Positions 43,661 to 55,466 of a DNA stretch of 64,000 bases are shown piece after piece. The DNA comes from Rhinopithecus roxellana (Eukaryota; Chordata; Mammalia; Primates; Cercopithecidae), in assembly GCF_007565055.1 (NCBI RefSeq), contig NC_044566.1, positions 57,767,332 through 57,831,331 of the forward strand, given 5' to 3'. Position 1 is the first letter of the stretch; each line of letters begins with the position of its first letter. Below the pieces are notes generated by a model. The model saw only the letters and a program-made list of their open reading frames with translations. It was not told the origin of the DNA and did no database searches. The position numbers and the translations under genes are program-made.

Positions 43661-46429
43661 AAATTTACTCTGTGTTTGTTTTCTCTGCCCCACCCAATGA
43701 AGCTATGAGTGCTCTTTTAAGAGGCAAATCAGGGAGTTTCCATTTTTTTTCTCCAACATACCTTCCCTGCTCTGGTCTGGGGGCCACCGCAACATCTTCG
43801 GTATGCTTTTCACCTCTTTGTCCAAGCCTTTGGTCTGATGCTTGGTGGAGACTATTTTTCAGTGCTGATTTTGTTAGGAAGTTGTCTTTGGTTTATTCCC
43901 ATTCCTGTTTTAAGAACCCACACCTACCTAACTCACCCTTGGGCTCAGGTCCCAGAATCCCAGCTGGCCAGGCTTTGGTAAGTGCAAAGTTTCTCTCTGC
44001 TTGTTACTAGGAGAGGGCTTCCAGGTAATCGCTGGTCTTGGGTGATCTGCAAAACTGCTGGTACACTTTCTAGTTTCAGGGTTATGTGAAAAATTCTGTT
44101 CTATAAATCAAAAGATGGTTTTTACCCCATTAATTTCTTCTTGGGTTTATTAAATTTTTTTCCTAGCAGGAGTTGTATGAATTACAGACAATCTGCTTGC
44201 TGCTAGACTGGGATTTTGCTGTGAAAGGTGGAATCATCACTACATGAATTGGTTACACTTAGTTAAGGTGTGTGAATATATTAAAGTACTTTTTTTTAAG
44301 TTGTCTTATCATGATCCTGAGTTTCCATATGAAAAGGAAAACCAGAAAACATAATTAGGGTCCAGGACATTAAAAAATAACTAGAGTTATTTCCCTACAA
44401 TCACCATAATTTCTAATGTTATTAGTTTCACATGAAGTGATTATTTTGTTTTTGTTATTATGAATTCTGTATCACAAAAATTTAGATTAAAAAGTATAGT
44501 CTACTATGTGAATTGTTTCTAAATGTATGTGGCTTGGACCAGGGTTTCATCTTGTGCAAGATACATGGAGTTGACAAAGGCTTTCATATTTTAATGTGAA
44601 CAAATCAGGGTAGAACATTCGGAGTCAGAGATAAAAGTCATGTAACGCTTAGTACTCTAAAACCAGTGATTCATAATAGTGAATTAAGGCTTTTATTTTT
44701 AAGAGTGGCCTATTAGTGGGCAAATCCCTCAGTAAAATGATGTGTTATACAACAAACCATTAATATCTTTGGGGGGACTCACTTATCAGATTATTTTCCA
44801 ACATTAGAGTTGGCTGAGATGGAACAGTACACATAACTGGTAAATTCTGAAAAGAGCCTAAGAGAGAAGGTCAACCTGAAGTCTTGTGTTGTATACATGT
44901 CCTTACCCTCTTGTATTATTCTATATGCTGAAAACAGGTATTTTATTCATATTTGGGGTTTCCTACAATATCCGCTTTCTTCCGTAAAATATCGAAAATC
45001 TTTTAATGCTAACAGTAAGAAATGAACATGACTTACATGATTTTGGTCTCATGCAGAAAGATTTTTGAACTTCTTGTTTTAGGTAGGGGGTGACTTTATT
45101 TTGAGCAATTAATACTTTGTTAACATTATTTATTTACTTATTTCTTTCCCTACCCAACTGTGAACCTCTGTGAACCCCTAGTTGGCAGGGAACACGATGC
45201 ATCTAGCTCAACACTTAACCTACACTATGTTTAGTAAACATTTTTCCACATAAATTTATTAAAAGATACGCGACATTCAGTCAAAATGATTATACTGTTG
45301 AGTTTTCTTTTCCACTGAAAAGGTCTTCAGTGGCAAACAAACAAACAAACACTGGCTTCTAAAATACTCGTGTTCAAAATGTCTGCCCAGAATGTCAGTC
45401 TCATCTTTAAGCAGGTGGCTCAGTCGTTCTTCAAGAAAACAGCTTTATGATGTCATATAAATACAGTCAGAGCTTGATTGTCCAGTCTTTCAAAATGTGA
45501 TGAATTGTCTCTTTCCCTGAGAGGTGAATAAATCATTTCAACCTCATCAATCTTAGTAATCCATTTTCTTTCTAGTTTGAAGAATTTCCATGAGTAGCTC
45601 ACACACGGGCCCCATCAAACCAAGATAGTAGGAGAGAAATAGGGAAAAATAGAAAATGAGTGCTAAAGTGAAAACTGAGAAAAACGTTGGCAAGCTTTTG
45701 TGTGTGCTCGGCTGGCATGCATGCAACATGGTTTCTGGGCCATCTTCGTCACATGCGGCCTTTGGAAATAGACTCCCAGAGGAAAGATCTTAACTGGTGA
45801 GCTGAGTGTTAAGTAGAATGCTGGTTACCAGAAAAGGGTGCTGTTTGGCTCTCACCATTGACAGGACTCTGGTTGAGTGACTTTTTGGGAGTCTTCATCT
45901 TCATCCCAGGAAGGAACAACCTAAAATTTATCTGATGAATGAGCTGCCCATCCCCCCAAACATATTTACGTATTAGCCATGTTGATGTCTGCTTCTGGTG
46001 TTATGTGGACTTGGGTACAGAAAAGTCTTTTCATGCAATTACATGCAATTTGGATGCAAAAGAAGGTTGAGGTTTTTTTTTTTTTTTTTTTTGGTATCCT
46101 TTTGTAACTGTGTGCTGGCTGCTGCAAGGTTTATTTCTCAGAAAGGGAAAAAATGAAATATATAAAATGCATTTTCTCTAAATACTATGATGATAGATAT
46201 TTGCTTTGATGTAGTGTTCAAATTCACATGACACCAAAAAGTATTGGAATTTTTCTTATAAGTGATTACTTAGGTGTTTTCAGTGGTCACTGGTTTATTT
46301 ATGACAATATAAGAATTTAAGTTTAAGTAAATTCTAAAGAAAATTATTTTCTTGCAGATATAAGTTTTTTCTTATATGCGTTATATACTAAATTAATATG
46401 CTTTTATAATTCAACAATATTCATTGAAA
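43661..46429. other. Unique DNA with a poly(T) tract
   Basis: This is the longest repeat-poor stretch of the window. I see no gene. The 112-codon frame at 43672-44010 has no recognised domain. A T run lies at 46074-46092 and a short (CAAA)n at 45338-45350. Confidence 0.5.
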
Positions 46430-46490
46430 ATATACTTATTAAGAGTCTGTTATGTGTCACACCCAATCCTGGGCATTGGAGATTGAGATG
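46430..46490. mobile_element. L2/MIR-like scrap
   Basis: 'CTTATTAAGAGTCTGTTATG' followed by 'CCTGGGCATTGGAGATTGA' resembles a short LINE2/MIR3 3' piece. Weak. Confidence 0.35.
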
Positions 46491-46492
46491 AT

Positions 46493-46900
46493 GCTATGAT
46501 TTGAACGTTCGTGATCCCCCAAAGTTCTTATGTTGGAACCTAAGACCCAAAGTGATAGTATTAAAAGGTGAGGACTTTAGGAGGTGATTAAGTCATGAAG
46601 GCAGAGCCCTCATGAATGGGATTAATGACCCTTTAAAAGGGCTGAAGGGAATTAGCTAGGCCCCTTTTATGCTTCTGGCCCTGCCTCCATGTGAGGACAC
46701 AGCATTTGTCTCCTCTGGAGGATGCAGCAACAGGCGCTATGTTGGAAGCAAAGACAGGGCCCTCATCAGACACAACATCAGCCAGTTACTGGACTGTGAA
46801 ATTCCCAGCCTCCTAGAACTGTGAGAAATAATTTTCCATTATTTATAAATTACCCAGTCTTAGGTATTTTGTTACAGCAGCACAAAGACAGATGCCAATA
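46493..46900 (+). mobile_element. MaLR solo LTR (MLT1A-like)
   Basis: 'TGCTATGATTTGAACG' at the left end, then 'GGAGGATGCAGCAACAGGCG', 'TATTTATAAATTACCCAGTC' and 'TATTTTGTTACAGCAGCACA'. Same structure as the LTR at 944-1322. Confidence 0.85.
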
Positions 46901-47685
46901 GGAAAGATTATGTTTCTTCTGTTCTGGCATTGAAGTACTATGGGAATCACCAATGAACATTTAACAATCCTACTAATATCGTCCATTTTGTTCACTGTTC
47001 TATCCTCACACTTTCAGTAGTGATGGATGTATAACTGGTGCTCAGGAGGTGTTCATTAAGTGAATATCATGAGGCCAGTGTTATGATGGTGGAAATGCAA
47101 GGGTGCCATGGGGAGTCAGGGATGTTTTCTTGAAGGAAGCCTTATCTCCAGTCTGCCCTGAATGTTGAGTTAGAGCAGCGCCAAACGACCCAAAACAGCA
47201 AAAACAAAAACATCATAATAACACTTTTTCTGTGCTTACATGGAGTTTTCCAAATTATTTAGTTATGTCATAGTTTTTTTGCAGAATCAATAAGCAGAAT
47301 TTAAATTTCCAGCCATCAATAAATTTATACAAGAAGGTATCAACCAAACAGCATATCATTAGAGCTAACAGACTGATTTCAAAACATTCTGACATGCAAT
47401 TTAGTAAATCTGTAAAATGAGTGATACAGTTTTATTTGCCATGTTCTCTTTTTCCCACACTTATTGTGATAAACTTTGTTTCAGTTTACTCCAAGCACAG
47501 GGCTGAAACCAATATAAGAAATAATATGGATATTTTTGCTGGATATCATCAGCAAATTTTCACATCTTTTTGAGAGTTTTAGGTAAATATTAAAAAGTAT
47601 TAAAAATTATGTGAGGGTAAATGTCAGTAGAAAACTGTCCTAAGGGTAAGTTTCAACCAATTAGCCATGTTTATTGAGTTTCTAG
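46901..47685. other. Unique DNA, nothing recognised
   Basis: I can support no gene or repeat. Confidence 0.45.
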
Positions 47686-47689
47686 TATG

Positions 47690-47910
47690 GAGGGTGATTA
47701 GAAGTCCAGATTCTGGGGCCAAGCTGCCTGGGTTGAATTTCAGTCTCTCCATGTAGTAAGTGGATTCCTCAACTGTGCCTTCCACTTCTTCCTTAGAAGA
47801 ATGACAATAACTGTACTTGTTTTGAGGATTAAATGAGAACATGTGGATTGCCTTAGAATAGTGCCTGGACTATTGTAAGAACTATGTATTAATCATTATC
47901 ATTTTTCCTA
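47690..47910 (+). mobile_element. MIR
   Basis: 'GATTCTGGGGCCAAGCTGCC', 'GGGTTGAATTTCAGTCTCTC' and 'TGAGGATTAAATGAGAACAT' then 'AATAGTGCCTGGAC' are the ordered MIR blocks. Confidence 0.85.
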
Positions 47911-47919
47911 TACTTTATT

Positions 47920-48205
47920 TTGTATGCATTGATTATGTGCCACATGTGAGATATTATGTACATTGCAGCATGTACAACTTTGTCTTGAAGATCATAATCT
48001 AATTGAGGAGAAAAAAACCTAAAATACATGAAATAACTAAACAACCATAAGTGTTCAATGCTGTGATATAAAGTTTAAGGGCAATTGAAGTTGAGATAAG
48101 GGGAAAGCTCTGTGTGGGTTAATAGTAATATAGAAAGTAAAGAATTTATAAAGTAAAACAATAGTGAGCATCAATGGCAACCTAAATTACAATATATTCT
48201 TAGCA
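47920..48205 (+). mobile_element. Possible L2 fragment
   Basis: 'CATTGATTATGTGCCACATG', 'AAGATCATAATCTAATTGAG' and 'GTTCAATGCTGTGATATAAA' resemble L2/MIR3-type text. Tentative. Confidence 0.45.
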
Positions 48206-48224
48206 TTGTTAAAATATAGATATG

Positions 48225-48505
48225 GGGGTCAGGTGTGGTGCTCATGCCTGCAATCCTAGCACTTTGGGAGGCTGAGGTAGGAGGATGACTTGAGGCCAGG
48301 AGTTTAAGACTACCCTGGGTAACATAGGGAGATCCCATCTCTACTAAAAATTTAGAAAAAAAAATTAGCTGGGACTGGTGGCATGCATCTGTAGTCTCAG
48401 CTACTTGGGAGGCTGATGCAGGAGGATCATTTTAGCCCAGGAGATTGTGCCACTGCACTCCAGCCTGGGCAATAGAGCAAGATGCTGTCTTTAAAAATAT
48501 TTTTT
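48225..48505 (+). mobile_element. AluJ
   Basis: Diverged plus-strand Alu ('GTCAGGTGTGGTGCTCATGC' ... 'GCAAGATGCTGTCTTTAAAA'). Flanks AAAATATAGATATG (48211-48224) and AAAAATAGATATG (48506-48518) form a near-perfect target-site duplication. Confidence 0.92.
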
Positions 48506-48589
48506 AAAAATAGATATGCTTTAAAAGAAAACACTTTCTCTGGATCAATAAGAAGAAAAGTCTCACTATTCCTTCATTATTTATGCCTT

Positions 48590-48870
48590 TAAGAAGTTAT
48601 TTATTTGTATAAATTTATGGAGCACATGTGCAATTTTGTTGTATGCATAGGTTGTGTAGTGGTCAAGTCAAGGCTTTTAGGGCATCCAGCATCTGAAAAT
48701 AATGTACATTATATGCATTAACTAATTTATCATCATGCTCCTGCTGTTTATGCTTTTAGTGAAAGTCTGACAATGTGCTATGCATGTGGTGGGTGTTGGA
48801 GAAACAGATGAATAAACACACTGTCTCTCCTCACAGTCCATGGAAGGGAGAGGCTGAGAAACAAGATGCT
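48590..48870 (-). mobile_element. L1 3' UTR fragment, then L2-like scrap
   Basis: 48595-48728 matches an L1 3' end on the minus strand ('AATTTATGGAGCACATGTGC', 'GTGTAGTGGTCAAGTCAAGG'). 48730-48870 has L2/MIR3-like text ('GACAATGTGCTATGCATGTG'). Confidence 0.55.
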
Positions 48871-49279
48871 GTGGTATAAAGCAGTGAGGAAGACTGTTGG
48901 TGTTTTTAGAGCATGAGGGAGAGACAGGGGAGGGGCACCAAGAGGAGAAGGGATACAGAGATGGAGGCTTCATCAATCTTTCAGATGGTCAGAGTCACAA
49001 AAGTGGAACCATTCATCCAAAGGACACTGTCCAGCAGAGAGAAGAGAGCTGAGAAGGAGGTAGATGCATCTGGTATGCACATCCTGCCCATCTTGGCACA
49101 GTAGCAGCACAGAGTAACTGAATGAGAAAAATGAAGGCTCTTAAATATGAAGGCTTCATTTCTGACAAGGATCTTCCTCTGTAAAGAAAAACATTAAATG
49201 TTAAATCAGTAGACACGGTAAAGTATTGTTCCTAATTCTTCACCTCATTTCCCTTATGGAATTGTACATCCATGCTTTT

Positions 49280-49690
49280 TTACCTTGTGATCTAGTTCCT
49301 CTTCCAGAGTGGTCAGGACATATTTCTTATGCCCACGAAAATTGGGCATGGCCATATAATTTGCCTGGCCTGATAGCATGCTAGGGGACGTAACACAAAC
49401 AGAGGCTTTAAATTTATGTCCATGTTTTGGCTTTTCTTCTCGGGCTTTTTTGATTCCTCATGAGAGAAGAATACACCAGGTGTGGCGACACTTTCAACCT
49501 GAACCCCAAAAATGAGCAGCCTACAGTTGACTAGAACCTTGGAGTCCAGCTTTTCTCAGCTATGCCTAACCTAGATCAGTGGAAGCCCAGTCAGCCTACA
49601 CACATGTGAGCATGAAATTAATTGTGAGTTGTTATAAGCACAGAGATTTTCATTTCATTTGTTACAAAGCAAAAGCAGAATGCTATAGCA
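49280..49690 (+). mobile_element. Old MLT1-type LTR
   Basis: 'GCATGCTAGGGGACGTAACA', 'CAAACAGAGGCTTTAAATTT' and 'CATTTGTTACAAAGCAAAAG' follow the order of an old MaLR LTR. Divergence is high. Confidence 0.55.
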
Positions 49691-49699
49691 TATATAATC

Positions 49700-50529
49700 T
49701 GGAAGGTCATACTTGACTTCTATTCAGATTAGCCTTTGTTTGTTTTTAAATAGATAAATACTTATTTCACTGTTACTGAGAATTGGATGTGACTATCTTC
49801 AGGCAACCTACTTCTTAGCATCAAGATGCTCCTGATAGTGCAGGGAATTAACTCAGGCTGGTAGGGCTGGTAGAGTGAGAGAGAACTAACAACCAACCAA
49901 CTAACCAACCACTCCCCTACTCTTTCAAGATCGTACAGGTGAGGGAATGAGAATGACTAAGAGGTTAGGCAGAGTCTCTTTATTTTACTAATTTTAATTA
50001 GATAACTTAGTGACAATTTTTATTAAATACTCATATTCTTGCAAAACATCAATAAGTACAAAATAATAATTTAGAAAAATTTGTAATATAATTTAGAGAG
50101 TTTCAAAAAGACTATACTACTACATTTGGGAGAAGATTTTTTAAAGTTATAGAGAAAATATTTCTCTGAAATAGTTATTTTTTAATTCAAAATACCAACC
50201 TCTAAGAAAAATAACTTTTCAGAAGTATATTTAATATGATTATTCTAGTATAGTCACACATTTCTTAAGTCAGTATTGACTATTCCCAGGAAACAGAAAG
50301 TAGTAACATTCTTTCTACTGTCAACATCCTACAACAAAAGAGACATTAAAGCTGTCAGAAAGTAGTAGTTTACAGTATGTTTAATTAATCTTTAAAAATG
50401 ATAAGTATGTGAAGTGCTAGATATATTAATTAGCTTAATGTGATCATTTCACAATGTGTACATATATCAAAACATCACCTTGTACACCCTAACTATATGT
50501 AATCTTTTTTCTAAGAAGTTTACTTTAAT
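49700..50529. other. Unique AT-rich DNA
   Basis: I see nothing recognisable. A short (AACC)n-like stretch lies at 49888-49912. Confidence 0.45.
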
Positions 50530-50542
50530 AAAGCCGAAAGTG

Positions 50543-50842
50543 GGCCGGGTGTGGTGGCTCATACCTGTAATCCCAGCACTTTGGGAGTCCAAGGCACGTG
50601 GATCACCAGAGGTCAGGAGTTCAAGACCAGCCTGGCTAAGATGGCAGAACCCCGTCTCTACTAAAAATACCAAAATTATCTGGGCGTGGTGGCACGCACC
50701 TATAATCTCAGCTCCTCAGGAGGCTGAGGCAGGAGAATCTCTTGAACCCAGGAGGCAGAGGTTTCAGTGAGCCGAGATCATGCCACTGTACTCCAGCCTG
50801 GGTGACAGAGTGAGACTCCGTCTCAAATAAATAGATAAAACT
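50543..50842 (+). mobile_element. AluS-type element
   Basis: Full-length Alu starting GGCCGGGTGTGGTGGCTCAT. The target-site duplication is AAAGCCGAAAGTG (50530-50542) and AAAGCTGAAAGTG (50843-50855), one mismatch. Confidence 0.95.
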
Positions 50843-50855
50843 AAAGCTGAAAGTG

Positions 50856-51280
50856 GGGGAGGACTGTATCATGTTTAAACCTTGATTTAATGCAGTTAAT
50901 TCATTTACTACTGTTGACAGAACTTTTCCATGTAGTTTCCTGAAACAAGCCAAAGCCTATCTTCTTCAACTACTGATGAGAATTTCCTTTGCATCATGGA
51001 CTAGCCTCTAGCTCAGTTGAATTCTGGCTCAGAAAGTTTTGTGAAATGGAAGAACCATGACAGCGATGCCAGCCAAAATTTTTTGTTCATAGATTTAAGA
51101 TAAAACCAACTATTCATTGAAATTCTACTGAAAATTCTCATAAATAAACATATATACACACATGATTCAAAGTTTAACATAGCTCAACTCAGGTTTAGCT
51201 CATCAAGTGTTAATGGACACATGTGAATGGTAAGAGAGTTTCTTAATGTGATGTTAAATTCTTTGTGGGAACAGAATAGC
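50856..51280. other. Unique DNA, nothing recognised
   Basis: I can support no gene or repeat. Confidence 0.45.
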
Positions 51281-51284
51281 ATAG

Positions 51285-51515
51285 TAGTTTTAAAAAAGGG
51301 CTTCTTGAGTAAGTTTGCCTGGATTTTATCTCTAACTTCTCCTCTTTTTAACTGGGTGACCATTTTTAGACTTATTGGGACTTTATTTCACCATCTGCTA
51401 AGTAGAGATAATAATACCACCTACACCAAAGGGTTGTTGAGAACATTAAATGAGCTAATAAATGCAAAGTTCTTAAAGCAGTGCCTGTCACATAGGAACT
51501 AATAAATGTTGACTA
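51285..51515 (+). mobile_element. MIR
   Basis: 'TTTAACTGGGTGACCATTTT', 'CACCATCTGCTAAGTAGAGA', 'AGGGTTGTTGAGAACATTAA' and 'AGCAGTGCCTGTCACATAGG' are ordered MIR blocks reaching the 3' end. Confidence 0.85.
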
Positions 51516-51519
51516 ATGC

Positions 51520-51955
51520 ATTTGCATGACAAATGACTAAAATCTTAGAGACAAATCGAATATGCCTAAAATGTTGTTCCAGTTTAGTTCCTATGCTTAC
51601 TCCTAATTTACGCCTATTTTATTCAGATTCACTCCCTCTTAAATGAATACCTTAGGTCCAGGTATGCTGGTAAATAGCGTACTTCAATTCAGGCCATGTT
51701 GTTTCCATTGAACTAGTTATTGGGAAAACTGGAAACTTTTGTTTTCCAGAGCATTTTGAAATTTGGAATTGCATATAAGCACTGGAGATCGGTATTTTGT
51801 GATTTCCATTGGTTTGCTATTATCTTCAGTGAATTCAAACACATGGGCATTATTTGTACAGAATATGGTACCAAATGGAAAGTACAGTCTGTCTTCGTTT
51901 TTTATCATCCTGAGAACAATATCATGGTTATGGTAGAGACACTTGGTGCTCACTG
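51520..51955. other. Unique DNA, two mirror open frames
   Basis: Two 78-codon frames overlap on opposite strands at 51717-51956. Neither has a recognised domain, and a chance pair is likely. Confidence 0.4.
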
Positions 51956-51959
51956 AATT

Positions 51960-52310
51960 TCCACATACTTCCCTGCACTTCCCGGCCTCCTCTGCACTTG
52001 GTTTGGGGCAATCAACTGTGAGCAGAAGAGATGTGAATCACTTCCTGGCCAAGGCAGTTAAGAGGTGTGTGCCTCCTCCATTTCTCTCTTCCCCTGCTGT
52101 GGCAACTTTGGAAGACACGACTTGAGATATGGAAGTGCCAGAAGATGAAGGGAACCTAGAGATATCTAACTCACTAAATGGTGAGCCTGGAAATCTGCGT
52201 AAGACTTGACTTATGTGAGAACTAAATATGGTGTCACTAAGATTCTGAGTTTGTCTGTTGTAGCAGCCACATCAGTTACTGAGAATAACAAAACAATGGT
52301 CAGCTGAGAA
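51960..52310 (+). mobile_element. Possible old LTR, family not assigned
   Basis: 'CTTCCCGGCCTCCTCTGCAC', 'TCCATTTCTCTCTTCCCCTG' and the closing 'GTTGTAGCAGCCACATCAGT' resemble an ancient MaLR-like LTR. Tentative. Confidence 0.4.
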
Positions 52311-52856
52311 TGAGCTCAGTTAAGGCCATGTAGTGATCCTTCTAATGACAATGGAGAGGGAAAAAAATGAGTGTGACTTGTAACCCTAATAAAAGATGGG
52401 GTTGGATGTGCTCTTATTTCTTCATGGAATTGCATGTAAACTGTAGTCCAATTGCCAAAATAATTTTAAAAGAAGTTTTCATCTTTTACTTGGATCTTTT
52501 GAAGAGCATTAAATGAAATCCCACTTATCTCTTCAAACAGTTCTCAAAAGCTCCTTTTCTCTCCTTCTAAATACGCCTTACAGCAGTGGACTGTGAGGTG
52601 ACATCCATCCTGAAGATCATACCCCTCTGGTGGCTTTGTTGATGTCAAAGCGAGGGAACAGTACCGTATTAGCCAGTTTTCCCAGCATAGCTCATCAAAT
52701 ATTTACCTAGACATTTACTCTCCTCACTGTCCTTCATAGTCACCTAGAAGCCACATTGTCTTTGCTGATGTCACTATACACATGCATGCACTCACCTATA
52801 CACATGCAGATCTAGCTATGAATTATTTCATGACCTAAGTGGTATAATGTATGTAC
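52311..52856. other. Unique DNA, nothing recognised
   Basis: I can support no gene or repeat. Confidence 0.45.
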
Positions 52857-52860
52857 TTGC

Positions 52861-52909
<49 letters not shown>
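52861..52909. repeat. (CTAT)12 tetranucleotide microsatellite
   Basis: Twelve uninterrupted CTAT units. GATA/CTAT runs of this length are usually highly polymorphic. Confidence 0.97.
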
Positions 52910-53090
52910 ATCTGATGTTGTGATATATATGACACTGAGAGCATTCAGTGATTCAATGAAACTGCTACCTAGAACACATTTACGTTTAAAACAACTTCTG
53001 CTCCTAATTAATGCCCAAAATACCCATATCTCTTCACAAGCACTGAAGCATAGTGTAAGTTAAACACATAAAATCCTTTATTCCAGTTTA

Positions 53091-53117
53091 TGTGTGTATA
53101 TATATACACACACACAT

Positions 53118-53148
<31 letters not shown>
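53091..53148. repeat. Compound (TG)(TA)(CA)(TA) microsatellite
   Basis: TGTGTATATATATACACACA, then CATACACACA and a long CA run, ending TATATATA. The flanking TA tracts and TG/CA arms make it partly self-complementary. Confidence 0.92.
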
Positions 53149-53159
53149 AGCCTTATACA

Positions 53160-53454
53160 CTTTGAGACAGAGTCTGGCTCTGTCACCCAGGCTTGAGTGC
53201 AGTGGCATGATCTTGGCTCACTGCAACCTCCACTTCCCAGGCTCAAGCAATCCTCCCACCTCAGCCTCCCAAGTATCTGGGTGCTGTAGGCGAGTAGGCA
53301 TTCCCTATCATGGCCAACTAATTTTTGTATTTTTTGTAGAGATGGGGTTTTGCTGTGTTGCCCAGGCTGGTCTCGAACTCCTGAGCTCAAGCAATCTGCT
53401 CAGCTCGGCCTGCCAAAGTGTGGGGATTATAGGTAGGAGCCACTACACCTGGCC
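53160..53454 (-). mobile_element. AluS-type element
   Basis: Minus-strand Alu ('GAGACAGAGTCTGGCTCTGT' ... 'GGAGCCACTACACCTGGCC'). Its T head has been replaced by the compound microsatellite on its left. Confidence 0.93.
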
Positions 53455-53819
53455 AAGGCTATTATTAAAACCAGGAGAAAATGGATCTAGATTTCTTTCA
53501 CCATTCAGGAGCGTATAAAGAGAGTGTAAGCCAGAAGGGTCAGGAGACCCACCACGTGCCCTCTCACCTTGAGCTCCTGACAACTGCTTCTGGATCCCAT
53601 TAGTAAGTTCTTGCTCACATCCTCAGTGACGGTGCCAACTCACCAGCTCTCTTTCTCTGTTTCTGTTTCTGGGGTAAGAGTGTATAGTGATACCCCTCCT
53701 GTGACATCCTTGCTTGTTACGTATTAAAGGGAGGTGAAATCACATATAACCTCACGTAAAGACAGAAACAAATTCCCCATGCTTAAGAAGGAACATGACT
53801 TTCTTCATGGACAAAATAT
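53455..53819. other. Unique DNA, nothing recognised
   Basis: I can support no gene or repeat. Confidence 0.45.
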
Positions 53820-54172
53820 ATTTAAGACAGTGAGGGGCAATGGTTGAACCTTAAAGAAATTATGCTATGTGAGATAAGCCAGATACAAAAGGGCAAATAT
53901 TGTTTGATTACTCTTCTGTGAAGTGCCTGGAATAGTCAAATTCATAGAGACAGAAAGTAGAATATTGATGACGAGTGGCTTGGGGGAAGGAGGAATGGGA
54001 GTTATTGTTTAATAGTTGCAGAGTTTCAGTGTGAAAAGATAAGAAGTTCTGAAGTTGGATGATGGTGATAGTTGCACAATAATGTGAAAGTATTTAATGC
54101 CACTCAAGTGTATGGAAAATGGTTTAAATGGCAAATTTTGTATTATGTATGTTTTACCCCTCACAAAAAAAG
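53820..54172 (+). mobile_element. L1M 3' end
   Basis: 'ATGCTATGTGAGATAAGCCA', 'AATATTGTTTGATTACTCTT', 'GATGATGGTGATAGTTGCAC' and 'TAATGCCACTCAAGTGTATG', closing with TCACAAAAAAAG, are the ordered 3' end of an old L1. Confidence 0.85.
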
Positions 54173-54955
54173 ACAACGAAGGGTATAACTAACCAATTTA
54201 AAATATGATGAAAACTCTGGAGTTGGAACAAGTTACTTCCCCTCAGTCACCAAAGTCCATGCTATTGGATTGCAGAGGGGCTTGCTTCATTTCCTGTCTC
54301 GCATCTAGGTGCCAATTACAGAGGTGACCCACATACACTATTGAACAGGGATCAATGGAAAGATGGAGTGCTCTTCTCACTGTTAAACATTGATCTCAAA
54401 GAAGAAAAAGTTCCAACACAGATATATCATTTTCCTTTGTTTATTTCCTATCTAAATAAATTAGAAGGCTAAATGAGATGAGAAATATTTCATTGATAGG
54501 ATATTAATCATTAGATAATAGAGACCATGAAAACAGCTCATCAAAATTCATTAATGTTTGATTAGTCCCAGTTTGGGGTAAGACTCTTTTGATTTCAAAA
54601 ATAATGGTCTGTTGCAGTATCTGGTAGCATACTGCTGCAGTGCATAAAAAACACTGGGGGAATTTAATGCTTTAAGTAGTATAGTGTTTCCAGTTTAGGT
54701 TTATAGGTGCTCTAGGGGTGGATTCTCATTATCTTGGGGTGCCTTCTGCACTTCTGTCTGTAATGGGATTTTTCATGAAGTTCAGTGGATCATAGATTCT
54801 AGTATCAAAGAGTTACAATTCTGAAGTCTAGGCAGGAAAACTCAGTATTATCTTCTCTTGAAAAATTTACTGGACCCCAAAAGTGGAAGGCTGTCAGAAT
54901 AAAACTTAGCTGGCTTTCCTAGCTTCTCCTGTATGTCTTGTGGACAATTGTCTCT
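54173..54955. other. Unique DNA, nothing recognised
   Basis: I can support no gene or repeat. Confidence 0.45.
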
Positions 54956-54959
54956 CCTC

Positions 54960-55130
54960 CCCGGTCCTATTTTCCTCAGCTGGAATGTTTTCCCAGTGTC
55001 TACCTGCCTGTTTAAATTCTAACCGTCCCTCAAGACCTGCTGGAAACCCTGTCAGCCACATCCCCTTCCTCAGTAGCCCAGCCCTCCTGGGATGTTCTTG
55101 TATTTTCTGAATCACTCATTTAGATTTAGC
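54960..55130 (+). mobile_element. L2 fragment
   Basis: 'CAGCTGGAATGTTTTCCCAG', 'CCGTCCCTCAAGACCTGCTG' and 'CACATCCCCTTCCTCAGTAG' match LINE2 3' text. Confidence 0.55.
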
Positions 55131-55343
55131 ATTCACTGAACTTGCACATTTGATTTTTTTCCATAAGAAATATGTGTGGTAGCCAGTTTCCAAAGCGACC
55201 CCCAATAATCTCCACCTCCTGGTTTTCACACATTTATGTAGTCCCTTCCATATTTTATCGGGGTTGGTCTGCGTGACCAACAGTATGTGGCAGAAGTAAT
55301 GGGATGTCCCTTCTGATATTAGGGTATAAAAAGACTGTGGCTT

Positions 55344-55380
55344 GAGTGAGACTCCATCTCAAAAAAAAAAAAAAAAAAAC
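55344..55380 (+). mobile_element. Extremely 5'-truncated Alu insertion
   Basis: Only the last 17 bases of an Alu body (GAGTGAGACTCCATCTC) plus an A-rich tail of 19 A and a C. It is flanked by the 13-base target-site duplication AAGACTGTGGCTT at 55331-55343 and 55381-55393. The duplication shows it is a real retrotransposition event rather than a decayed remnant. Confidence 0.9.
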
Positions 55381-55402
55381 AAGACTGTGGCTTCTATCTT
55401 GG

Positions 55403-55404
<2 letters not shown>

Positions 55405-55466
<62 letters not shown>

